This document shows positions 1 to 10,416 of a stretch of 64,000 nt of DNA, one piece after another. Below the pieces are notes generated by a model. It saw only the letters and a program-made list of their open reading frames with translations, made no database searches and was not told the origin of the DNA. The translations under genes and the position numbers were made by a program. Source of the stretch: Macrophomina tecta. Lineage: Eukaryota; Ascomycota; Dothideomycetes; Botryosphaeriales; Botryosphaeriaceae. The DNA lies in contig JAKSGN010000033.1 in assembly GCA_024180945.1 (NCBI GenBank), positions 2,170,001-2,234,000 of the forward strand, written 5' to 3'. Position 1 is the stretch's first letter. Each line of letters opens with the position of its first letter.

Positions 1-985
1 CCGGTGGCTCTAAACCGCTCGGCGCGTTCCACGCTCTTTTTCTCGACCGGATCCGCCACCGCCGGCGAAGCTGGTGGATCCCGAGGCAAGTAGAAGTTGA
101 CATGTATGGCTGGCTCCAACTGTTCCTGAGTATCAGTAATTCTTAGATAGCGTAGATCCCGACTGACCTTTCACAGCGTCGTAGGTTCGCACCATAGCCT
201 CGGTAACGGCACTCCCGATGTCACCGCCCTGCACGATGTAGCCACCCTCGCCGAAGCCGAGCGACAGCATCAGTTTGTTGAGCAGTCGGGCATTATCCGC
301 AATAGTGAAGTCCTTGTTAAGGGGCGGAGGCGAGGAGAAGCCGTAGCCAACCAAAGATGGGGCGATGAGGTGGTAGGGGAGCTCCTCGGGGGCAGAAGCA
401 TACTTTTCGCGCTGGGTAAGGAGGATGGGCAGGTACTCAATAAATGAGCCTGGATTAGGGTAAGGACTAGTTTAATCAGAGAGGCTCGACGCTAGGCTCA
501 CCTGGCCATCCGTGGGGGAGAAGAATGGGCACTGCATCCTTCTTCTTGGAAAAGAGGGCGACGAAGTGAATGCTGTAAGTCTGGCCGTCGTCGTCCTTGA
601 CGTCGTACTTGAAGTGAGGAACGGAATTAATCCTTTCTTCTTGCTTACGCCTGCCCGGCATTAACTGTGTTCCACGGAAAGCGTTCTTGTTCTTTCACCA
701 GTCAAACTGATTATGCCAATAGTCGACCGACTCGACCAGCCACTGCCTCGGACTGCCGAATTTCCGGTCATTGTGGCTGTTCTCGTAATTGAGGGCAGCA
801 ATGGGCAGGATCTTCAGAAGGGTGTTCAGGTGCTGAATCTGGTCGTCGGAGATTGAAACATTAAACTGCGACAACGCCCCATTGACGGAGATGGGGTGCG
901 GCGGCTTGGCGAAGAGCGAGGGCGACATTTTGACCATGGCCGGAGATGACGATGTGAGAATGGAAAGCGCTGGTACTCGAAGCAT
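1..985 (-). CDS. Epoxide hydrolase (microsomal type), 3' end cut by window edge
   Basis: An alpha/beta-hydrolase that adds water to epoxides. The first exon (985-699) carries the epoxide-hydrolase N-terminal domain. Exon 2 (650-502) ends in the oxyanion-hole motif HGWPG, and exon 3 (449-175) contains GGDIGS, whose Asp is the expected nucleophile. Introns 698-651, 501-450 and 174-126 (48, 52 and 49 bp) are GT-AG and keep frame exactly: the first joins ...DW to RKQ..., the second joins HGWPG to SFIEYLP. Exon 4 (125-1) reads EQLEPAIHVNFYLPRDP and runs off the window, so the catalytic His/acid part is not seen. The start could be Met at 985 or the MVKM at 937; a TATAAG lies too close to 985, which favours the later start. 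No frame damage. It is divergent from the NTF2-like gene at 1484. Specific substrate unknown. Confidence 0.88.
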
Positions 986-1114
986 CGGATGGAAATGGAT
1001 CTTATAGCTTCTATCCCCAACGCTCGGCTGTCGTTTTCGCCGCCGTCCGATTCTACTGATCGGGTATTCATCAGAGCGGACTTGTCGGAGTTCTTAGCTG
1101 TCGAGATGCTAATG

Positions 1115-1301
1115 TCCGCAATAATGGGAGCGCAAGTCCGCAAGGGGATGATGGTGCGAAGTTGCGGAGTTTCGGACGTTGCGGAGTTTGGCTCGCTAAA
1201 TTGTCTACTTTAATCCCAGTGGCTGAATTTCCGCATGTCTCTAACAATTTTGCGGAGGAAGCTCGAGAGTTTTCTCCGCGTTAGAGGCCCACTGATGCGG
1301 A
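1115..1301. promoter_or_regulatory. Cluster of seven TGCGGA/TCCGCA hexamers
   Basis: TCCGCA occurs at 1115, 1137 and 1230. Its complement TGCGGA occurs at 1163, 1180, 1251 and 1296. Chance expectation for one 6-mer on both strands over 187 bp is about 0.1. Two copies sit in a 17-bp direct repeat of GTTGCGGAGTTT. CGG-cored sites are typical of fungal Zn(II)2Cys6 regulators; that a regulator binds here is inference. Confidence 0.5.
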
Positions 1302-1309
1302 CAAGATAA

Positions 1310-1316
1310 TATAAAA
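1310..1316 (+). promoter_or_regulatory. TATA box of the NTF2-like gene
   Basis: TATAAAA, followed about 30-60 bp later by a C/A/T-rich probable start region, then a leader intron. It points to the ATG at 1484. Confidence 0.5.
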
Positions 1317-1425
1317 CCCCGGAGCCTTTACGTCGAGACTGCTCTTAACACCAGCAAACCAAGCTTCTTATCAAACTAAACTTCTTATCGACCATTGGAC
1401 TTCGACGGTCTCTGATCATTCCTGA

Positions 1426-1477
1426 GTATGTAACCACTTTTACGCTAGTAAATCAAGTACTAATAGCGGCCATGCAG
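1426..1477 (+). other. Probable 5'-UTR intron
   Basis: Donor GTATGT, branch-like TACTAAT and acceptor ATGCAG give a 52-bp intron ending six bases before the ATG at 1484. Confidence 0.55.
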
Positions 1478-1483
1478 GTAAAC

Positions 1484-1948
1484 ATGCCGGCTGAATCGAA
1501 CTCCCTTGGCGACTGGGTGACCCAGCTCTCCCTGAAGCTCTACTGTCAACCTGATGATATCGTTGCTATCAAGGCCTACGAGGAACAGGTTGATCCAAGC
1601 TTTATTGCGAGGTAATACATAGGCTTATCTAATATCCACCTCGAATAGGCTAACTAAAGAGTATATGTATATAGGATTAACCACAGTCACTTCAATTATG
1701 ACCAGTTTAAGGAGGTCCTTAAGCAATCCCGTAGCGCTCTTACTTTTACGCTATCGAGCTCAGATATCCTAAAGTGGGATGATGCGGAGAAGAAGGGCGG
1801 CGTCGTAGCGCAGCTTATTCGGTCCCCAAGTAAGGATAAGGTGACAGGCAAAGAGACTAAGGCTACTATGCTTACTCTATCAACGGTTAAATGGGTTAAT
1901 GGGAAGAGACTACTTACAGAGATGACGGAAGTTAGTATCAATAAGTAG
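1484..1948 (+). CDS. Small NTF2/SnoaL-like protein
   Basis: Two exons, 1484-1611 and 1675-1948, are joined over a 63-bp intron (GTAATA donor, CTAAC branch, ATATAG acceptor), giving 133 residues with exact frame. The protein starts MPAESNSLGDW, has an acidic alpha-helical N-terminus, then RINHSHFNYDQFKE and the terminal strands TMLTLSTVKWVNGKR and LTEMTEVSINK. That layout and size fit fungal NTF2-like (SnoaL-type cone fold) proteins, which may be enzymes or ligand binders; the activity is unknown. TpA is raised in exon 2 but there are no stops, so the gene escaped RIP although the RIP block begins right after its stop. Divergent from the epoxide hydrolase, with which it may be co-regulated. 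Confidence 0.7.
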
Positions 1949-2618
1949 GAAGCTATTGGATCAATCACGTGTATTTTACTTTCGCCAAGTATAGTCTATT
2001 TAGGAGAGGATAAAAGGCTACTCTATAGCCGCCCTTCTTAGATACTATACTAACTTATTCTAATTAATTTTTTTGTTACTAATTAAGCCATTATATTACT
2101 TATTTAAATAGTTATAAGCCTAGATATATTTTTAATATCTTTATAGTTTAAGCTATTTTTTCTAGTATCTTATTATACTATTCTAAGTATTTTATAGTAT
2201 CTAGACGTTTTTCGTTAGTATTTATTTACTATATATATTTTATAATAAAGAGTCTTTATTATCTTCTATAGTATACTTTTTATTTATAATAAAGTATATT
2301 AATACTATTCTAGTATAATACTTTTAAGTAATAGCTTTTTTTTAAAGTTTTATATCTACTATCTTTTTTTATAACTTATTAGTACTTACTTTAGTATATA
2401 ATATAAATTAATATAATATAATACTATATTATAATTTTTTTAAATCTATTATTATCTTAAAAATAGCTAATAATTAGAATAAATAATACTTTATTATTTA
2501 ATTATAAGCTAAGAAATATAAAATATTTAAGTATATTAATTTATTAAAGTTATTAAAACCTTCTTAACTAACTAAACTAGTTAAACTTATAGTAGATTTA
2601 AATAATAAATCTAAAAGC
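1949..2618. other. RIP-degraded AT-rich DNA, no gene
   Basis: The stretch just past the NTF2-like stop turns abruptly AT-rich with very few CpA or TpG. No coding frame and no recognisable repeat ends. It is probably an older decayed repeat into which the copia element later inserted. Confidence 0.6.
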
Positions 2619-2623
2619 TAATC

Positions 2624-2876
2624 TATTAGAACAAGTAGTGTAACGGCTTAATTAATAATAAAAGAATTAATTGGAATAAGTAGTATATCTAGTAGAGGAA
2701 GGCCGTACGGGCTTTTCTTATACCTATTCTACCTACTAGGGTAAAACGGGTATATAACTTACTTACCTACTAAGATAAGTGTGCAACGAGTATAGAATAT
2801 AACTAAATCTAAAACACTACTAAATTAAATATTCCAATAACTTAGTAAAAGCTATATATATATAATTAATCTAATA
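2624..2876 (-). repeat. Cop1 3' LTR (left)
   Basis: 253 bp, matching the right LTR over its whole length with mostly C/T and G/A differences (for example GTGTAACGG versus GTATAACGG), as RIP produces. Confidence 0.9.
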
Positions 2877-2892
2877 TACCCCCTTTACATAC
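2877..2892 (-). other. Cop1 polypurine tract
   Basis: On the minus strand this reads TGTAAAGGGGGTA directly before the 3' LTR, the expected plus-strand primer position for a minus-oriented element. Confidence 0.6.
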
Positions 2893-2999
2893 TACCTATT
2901 TGGGGAGTAGGTGATAAAAAGAAATAAGGGTAAAATAGATAACTAGATAAGTATTAAACTCGTAGACTCGCTTAAAGTAGGCGATTAATTTCTAAAATA

Positions 3000-5900
3000 A
3001 AGAAATAATAAAATATATTTTCTATACTATAAGCTAGTAGTACTACTCGTATATAGTATAGAAAACATATAAGTAGCGTTCAGATAATAACTATAAATAC
3101 TAGAAAGATTAGTAGAGACTTATACCTAATTAGATATAAGTTCTCTATTAGCTTAAATAAGCTATAAGAATTGCGCCTTATTTTATAAAATAATACAAAT
3201 AAATAGCCACTAATTATAGAGTAGGGAAAGTTTAATAGCCGTAATAAAATAAGCGTGCTTTTAGCGAGGTAGGGCTTTAGTAAGACTATCTACTAATATT
3301 ACTACTATAGGTATCTACTAAAGATAAACGTTACCTATTTAGGCTTCCTAGCGCAGCTAATAGTAGTGTATATCTATATAATATAGCTTAGTATTAAGCT
3401 TTCTAATACTTTTCTATATAAGCCGAAGCGTTTGCGTATTATCGCACTATATTTTAATTTAGTAGCCTAGGTCGAATTAAACTTCTCTAAAAAGACGTTT
3501 CTACTAGAAGTATTACTTAGCGGCTTCTAATAAGGTAAGAAGCTCGGCTTTAGTAGTTAAAGTTATAACTATAGGCTACTTAATAGTCTTCTAATTAATA
3601 GCTACTCCGAATATAGTAATAATCGAGCCTTAGTAGCTACGGCGCGTGTCCGGATTATTAGTAAATACTATATTACTACTAATAATAAAGATATTATTTT
3701 CGTCCTTATAGTTACTCTAGAAGAATAAGGCGAGCTTCTTAGTTTTTACTAAGTAGCTAAGAAGCTTCTAAGAAAGTTCTAGATAGTAAAAAAACGAATT
3801 AGTAAGATAAGATGATAGTACGAAATAAGCGTACGTAATATCTACCCTAGTACTAGTAGCTGCGAATTATACTAAACTAATTCTACTTTAATAAAGATAA
3901 ATATCTTACGCGCTTACGTACGTACCTTAGTTCACTTAAAGCACTTTATCTAAAGGAAATAGTATTAAAGAAAAGTAATTTTTACTAATACTATAGCGAG
4001 TAATAAGACTAGAGATATATAATTTCTAAGAGAGCTATAACAGCTTCTACTTTTAGTTTCTTATAATACATAAGGCTAGAAACTATTATATTTCTTTTAG
4101 AATTCTTATCTTATAGTGTTTAAGTAGGTCTTCTTAGAAAGTATTTATAAAAGGTTTATCTCACCTATAGTATACTATAATAACATTATCTATAAAGAAG
4201 AAGACGAATAGGCAATCGTTTAAGTATAAATAAGGCATATTAGGTACCTAAGTTAAACTAAGCTCTTCTAAGAATTTATAGAAGTATTATTACTAGAGAG
4301 CTAGTAACTCCTTAAGGCTATAAAGTGCTTAAAGTAAATAAAGAATTTAGTCTTATTTAAGCTTTAGTTCTTTTAGAGGTCGATAGTATATCTTTTTCTT
4401 AAGTAGAACGTAAGAAAATACGTTTATAATGTCGTACTAGCATATTTCTAAGTTAAAAGCATAGATAATAGTAATTAGAGCTTAGAAAATCCAAAAGGTA
4501 AGAATAGCTATATAAGTATTCTACTAAGTAGCTTAAAGGTCTTCTCTTATATAGATACGTACTTTAACCTTAGTAAGCTAGCCGTATTTATTAAGCTTAT
4601 ACTTAAATACCTAGGTAAGTAGAATAACATTCTTATTAAGGCTTTTCGCTTTACTAAGTACTACTATCTTCTATACTTTCTTATTCTAAAGTTCCTAGAG
4701 TTCTATTTAAATTACCTCTAGTAGATAGGTTTTTATTAGGTAGTTAAAAATATCCTTATAGAAACGAGGTTTAGGTAGTAGTTAATCTTAGTAAATACGT
4801 AGTAGGCCTATAGGTAATACTTACACTTTTATTAAAGTAGGTTCCTAGAAAGATACGAGAAAAGATGTAAATAGTATTTAGTAACTAAATATATTATTAT
4901 AAATTAACGTAATATACGTATCTTTACGTAAGTTGCGAGTCCTTAATCCGTAAATAATTAGATTTAGATTAATATCCGCTATAATATTACGTTCTTTTAG
5001 GGCACGGTTTTCTCTAGCAGCACCTAGATTAGATAAATTATCGTATTAGACTAGTATAAGCTAGTCGAGTCCTCGTAATTATTAATTTTATTAATCTTTA
5101 TTCTCTAAGCCTTAAGAGGCTAAGCCTTAAGAGGCTTATTATTAGACTAAAGTAGATTAATCTAGTAATATATAATCTAAAGAATCTAGTATTTACTCGC
5201 CTTAAGTTAAGCCTACTTATAGGCTGCTTTTCGTATACTATTCACGTGTTAGGCCTTTACTAGTTAATTCTAAAGGACTTAGTAGATAATCTAGTTATAC
5301 TCTTTATACTTAGGCACCTAGATAGCTATCTTAAGTCTCTAGAGTTTCTTAGGTTAATTAAATTAGAGCCGGTAATAGCTTATTACTAAGGTTAAAGAAG
5401 ACCTTAGAATTTTAATCTAAGAAAATAATATTCTTCTTATAAAGCGTAATACGAGAAATAACTATCTCTTACTCTTAATTTTACTTTTACTATTATAGAG
5501 CGAGTATCTTTTCTAGATCCTCTAGAGAGAACTTACTAGATTTATTAAAAATAACGTCTCTTAAGCGTACTACTCGATTCTTTAGAGGATACTAGATTTT
5601 ATAGATATTAGTAGAGTTATATTTAACTAAGTATCTAATAAGGATATACTTACCTAGCTTATTACTATATAGAATATTTTTAAGTAGTAAGTAGGCTTTA
5701 TAGCTATAAACTTAAAGATACGTTACTTTTAGCTTTTTACTATAAATACACTTAAATAGTATTTTCTAATAGTAGTACTTTATTAGAGTTCTATTATAGA
5801 TATATACTACTGCCTTAATAATTTTAGGCTATAGATGCTTAGATAGGTTAGTACTAACTTATAATAATCTTATTTTAATAATAATTAAGTGCCCTAAATG

Positions 5901-7950
5901 CTCTAATATACTATTTTACTAAGGAATATATGGAGCTAATATCTTATAGGTAACTTCTTACTACTTAAGCTATTACTTAAAAGCTTATATAAGTGATACT
6001 TCTCTATTTAATCTAAGAAAGGCTACTAATTTGCTAAATCTTATCTTAATTATTTAGATAATATTAAGAAGGTGCTAAGTATACTTATTCTTAGTTACGT
6101 AAGTAACCATAAAAGTAAATTTAGTAGAAGCGTATTTAAGATATATAATCTATTAGTAGCTGTTATTAGCTCGTGTTATATATATTAAGTTAAATAAGAC
6201 TCGAAAGAATGCTTCTTCTAATAATTTCTCTAGTTATATAGATCGAGAGATCTACTATTATACCTTAGTACGTATATATATATTATATTAATTAGATAGC
6301 TACTAATTAGTAATTATAGCTTCTTATACTACTTATAGTAAGGCTTAAATAGCTCTTTAGCCTATATATATAAAGATTTTATACTATTATATAGCTAGTA
6401 ACGAGCGATTAGTAATGTTTAATACTATAGCTAGTGGATTATCTACTTTCTTATATTCTATAAAGAAGTGATTTTAAGCGGAGGTTAAGTAGGCTATAAT
6501 AAAGTTCTCTAAGTAGAGGTATATATATTCTATATCTAACTTAATTTTCTTTTCTCTTACCTTAGTAATAGAGACGAGGTTTACTATAAATAAGGGTATA
6601 TAGGCCACGTCTATTAGCTTAATAGTGCGTAGGCCCTTATAGTTAGTAGTATATACTAGTACCTTACTAAATAACTCGATCTTAACCGTAGAGTTTTCTA
6701 ATATAATGTAGTTATCTAGCTCTATATTTCTTATTTTAGTGTAGTGACTCTTTATATACTAATTATAGATATAGTGTGTTATACTAGTATCGGCGATCTA
6801 TAAGAGATTAAGAGTTATAGGCCTTAAAATACGTTATATACTAAATAATAAGGTAACTACTACTAGAAAAAATAATATTTTCTTTTCTTCTTTATTTAGT
6901 TTTAGCTCTTATTTCTTTTAAGGAGCATTATTCTGCTTTTTCTAGCTTTAGCCGTAATTTTAGCTAATTTTAAACTATTTAATAGAGCATTTAACTCTTC
7001 TTTTAATTTATAGATTCTTAAGTACCTTATTAACCTTATCTTAAATCTTTTAGTTTAGTATCTAATCTGCTAGTCTAGCGTCTAGATTATAATATCTATA
7101 TTTATCGTAGAAGTAATTCTCGCTATATAAGTAGGCGGGTAGCTTTCTTTTCTACTTCTTATTTCTTAGTAAAGCGGTAAAGGCTACTTTAGTAGCCTTT
7201 AGATTCTTAGCTATATTTTAGCATAAGTAGTTTCGGTAGTTAATAATTATTTTATAAAGCGACCTATTAAGCTCGTTATACTAAAGCTTAATTTTATAGG
7301 CTAAGGCCTAGTAGATATTAAGAGGAGTAAGCGTCTTAAGAAAGATAATCTTTCTTTAATTATTTATAATCTCTAGAAGTTCGAGCTTTTTTATCTTAAA
7401 TAGAGTCTCTTTCTATTATAAGAGCTATTTATTAATATTCTAACTACTTAAAGGCTTCTTAAGCTAGCGAAGCTTATTAATAATAAGCTCTTCTTAAGTT
7501 TCCCTTATTAGCTAGAGCCGCGCCTTAAGCGCTATAAGCTAAGAATAGGGGTGCGAATCGCCCCTAAGCTTCTTTAGAATTAGAAGTAGTAATAGGCTTA
7601 CTAAGTCCTTAATAATTGTTAAAAGATTATTAATTTTCTTTTTTAGTTTCTTCTATTTAGCTAGGTCTCTTTTACGAGCCCTAATCTATATTTTATAGTG
7701 CTTCTAGGCTCTTTATTAGTTTAGATTAGAGACTAGTGGCTTTAAAATCTTAGCTAGCTCGCTTAGTTAAGAAGGCTTCGATAGCTTCGATAGATTAATA
7801 TAGTCGAATATCTCGTATTTCTTAGCTTATAATTAAATAATAAAGTACTATTTATCCTAATTATTAGCTGTCTTTAAGATAATAATAGGTTTAGAAGATA
7901 TTATAGCGTAGTATTATATTATATTATATTATATACTAAAGGAGGCACAG
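3000..7950 (-). pseudogene. Cop1 gag-pol, RIP-destroyed
   Basis: The reverse-transcriptase core reads FFIDNVIIV on the minus strand at 4199-4173; copia RT has YVDD here, and GATGAT to GATAAT is a RIP change. RNase H reads TKAELLTLLEAAK at 3555-3517 (copia form: STEAE..AL..AAKE). The order RT then RNase H running towards the left LTR fits Ty1/copia pol, with gag and integrase to the right. No frame is open for more than a short stretch. Gag and integrase boundaries cannot be placed by eye. Confidence 0.75.
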
Positions 7951-8205
7951 GTAAGTTACTAAAGTAAGTAGTAGATATAAGGCTAATAAATAAGCTATTT
8001 ACTTAAAAGTATTACTCTAAGGCGGTAGAAAAGTACTACGCTTTAGGTAATAAAAAAGGTATATTATAGAAGGCAACTAAAGTCCTTTATTATAAGATAC
8101 GTATAGTAAAAGAATACTAAGAATAAACGTCTAGATACTATAGAACGCTTAGAATAGTATAATAAGGTACTAGAAAGAATAGCTTAGAATATAAAAGATA
8201 CTAAA

Positions 8206-8225
8206 GACGCACCCAGGCTTATAAC
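8206..8225 (-). other. Cop1 primer-binding site (initiator-Met half-tRNA type)
   Basis: Directly inside the 5' LTR the minus strand reads GTTATAAGCCTGGGTGC. Un-RIPed this is GTTATGAGCC, the complement of the anticodon arm GGCTCATAAC of eukaryotic initiator tRNA. Copia elements are known to prime from such an internal tRNA fragment. The same site is seen un-RIPed in the TRIM at 50544-50554. Confidence 0.6.
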
Positions 8226-8478
8226 TATTAGAATAAGTAGTATAACGGCTTAATTAATAATAAAAGAATTAATTAGAATAAGTAGTATATCTAGTAGAAA
8301 GAGGTCGTACGGGCTTTTCTTATATCTATTCTATCTACTAGGGTAAAATAGGTATATAACTTACTTACCTACTAAGATAAGTGTGTAACGAGTATAGAAT
8401 ATAACTAAATCTAAAATACTACTAAATTAAATATTTTAATAACTTAGTAAAAGCTATATATATATAATTAATTTAATA
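8226..8478 (-). repeat. Cop1 5' LTR (right)
   Basis: 253 bp, the same length as the left copy. It is followed by the target duplication TAATC at 8479-8483. Confidence 0.9.
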
Positions 8479-8657
8479 TAATCTTTTCTAAAATATAAAA
8501 TAATTTTAGATATTAACTATTAAGGTTTTTATAAGGCTATTTAGTTTTAATATTTCTTATAAAAAAAACTAGTTATCTAATATTAAAATATATTTTAGTT
8601 TAGTTTTAGTTATAGTATTTTATTTAAAGCTTCTAGAAATTTTTAAAATATTTATAA

Positions 8658-9146
8658 TATAATAAGCGGGCCTTTATCTCTAAGAATTTAAATACTAAAG
8701 AGAGAAAAAATCTATTAAGAGAATTTTCTTAAGTAGATATAAAAAGAGAATAAGAGTAAGTTAAATATATAATAATACTAAGTACTACATATAAAGGCTA
8801 TATTATTAATAGAGTCTAAATTCTATTATTAAAGTTAACTATAAAGATTAAAACTATCTAAAAAATATAGTTTATATACTAGTAGAAAAGTATCTATAAT
8901 CTAGTTTTTAATCTATCTACTCTATTTCTTAGAAGAATAATAATCTTAGAAGTAGATAGAGTAGCTTATTCTACTTTAAATACTTTATAGTATTTTAGTC
9001 CGAGCGCCTTCGAAGTAGTAAGAGTACTATTTTAGTATTATATACTTTATATAAGTATATATAAATTCTTTTTACGTTATATTTAAGCTTTCTACTTACT
9101 ATCTTATTCTACTATTTTCTAATCCTATAGAGGCTATACTATAATA
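8658..9146 (-). repeat. Solo LTR of GypA
   Basis: This starts TATAATAAGCGGGCC and ends GGCTATACTATAATA, the reverse of the GypA LTR ends. 489 bp, heavily RIP-mutated. The flanks are TATAA (8653-8657) and TATAG (9147-9151), which match if one G to A change is allowed. No internal sequence is attached, so it is a solo LTR left by recombination. Confidence 0.75.
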
Positions 9147-9977
9147 TATAGCTAATTCTTATACTTTATATATATTCTCTATATATTTTTTTACTACTTT
9201 AGTTAATTTAGTAGAGAAATTTCTTTTAGAATTATTTTAAATTCTATTTTAAAAGTTAGGTTTTTATTTTTATATTTAGTTAGACTACTATAAAGTTTAT
9301 AAAAAATAAATTTTTTAGTTATAAATATATAAAATCTATTAAAAAAGTTTTATTAAGTCTAACTAGTTTTAAAAAGTATAGTAGTATAGATATACTTTTA
9401 ATTTTTAATTTTATTTTTTTTATTTAGCTATTTATCTATAAATAGAAAAAATAAAGCTTATATTTAGTTTTAAAATTATAATATAATTTAGTTTAGAATT
9501 AGCTTATAAATATTAAGTTTTTATTTAAGATTAGGTCTTTAGGCGGTCTAAATAATATAAAGATATTATTTATAATAAATTTATAAATATTATTTTATTA
9601 ACTAGTTTTCTAACTAGTAGATATAATATATATACTGAAAAATATAACTATAAATAAGTTAGTTATAAGTAAAAAGTCTTCTAAGAGTTATATTCTTAGA
9701 TATAAATTCTTAGTAGTATAGAATTTATTTCTTAGTAGCATTATATACTAGTAGCCCGTATATAGCACGTAATAAGTACGTAAAACATATAGTATAAGTA
9801 TTTAAAGAATATACTAGGGCCTATTATTCTAATACTTATTAAAATATATAAATAATTAGAATTTTTTCTTTCTATTCTTTCTTTAGTTTTTTTTTAGAGT
9901 CTTACTTAGTTAGAGTATTTATTTATTTATTATTTATTCTTACTACTTAAATTTTTTTAAAGCTTATTTTTATTAGA
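9147..9977. other. AT-rich RIP relic, nothing recognisable
   Basis: 830 bp of very AT-rich DNA with almost no CpA or TpG. No frames, no LTR ends. Probably the remains of an older repeat that served as landing site for GypA1. Confidence 0.5.
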
Positions 9978-10416
9978 TATAATAAGCGGGCCTCTACTTC
10001 TAAAAATCTAAATACTAAAGAGAAAGAAAACCTATTAAAAAAATTTTTCTTAAGTAGATATAAGAAAAGAGTAAGAGTAAGTTAAATATATAATAAGACT
10101 AAGTACTTATATATAAAGATTATATTACTAATAGAGTCTAAATTCTATTATTAAAGTTAACTACGAAGGTTAAAGCTATCTAAAAAAGTATAGTTTATAT
10201 ATAAGTAGAAAAGTATATATAATCTAATAGTACTATTATAAGCCTAGCTCTAAAGGGCTTAAGATAAGCTATTATAAGCCTAGCTTATAAGAACTTAGTA
10301 GATTTATTCTTAAATACTTATATACTAAGCTATATAATTCTCTCTTTTCTTTAAATTTTTTTATAGAACGTTCTTTTCTTTTTTATTTTCTATACTATAG
10401 AGACTACGCTATAATA
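9978..10416 (-). repeat. GypA1 3' LTR
   Basis: 439 bp, fully RIP-mutated, TATAATAAGC...TATAATA. A degraded version of the GypA polypurine region (compare 35725-35741) adjoins it on the right. Confidence 0.85.

Larger units (their letters stand above)
986..1483. promoter_or_regulatory. Divergent promoter between epoxide hydrolase and NTF2-like genes
   Basis: This 0.5-kb interval separates two head-to-head genes. It holds TATAAAA at 1310-1316 on the plus strand, a CT/A-rich leader, and a leader intron before the ATG at 1484. The middle is full of CGG-type hexamers (listed separately). An open frame at 989-1213 overlaps it but resembles no protein. Confidence 0.6.
2624..8478 (-). mobile_element. 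Ty1/copia LTR retrotransposon relic (Cop1), complete but RIP-mutated
   Basis: Two 253-bp direct repeats (2624-2876 and 8226-8478) bound a 5855-bp element flanked by the 5-bp duplication TAATC (2619-2623 and 8479-8483). The ends read TATTAG...AATA, as expected from TGTTGG...AACA after RIP. Orientation is minus: the purine tract lies next to the left LTR, the primer site next to the right LTR, and the reverse-transcriptase and RNase H motifs read on the minus strand. Stops in every frame make it inactive. It lies in older RIP-mutated DNA. Confidence 0.9.
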
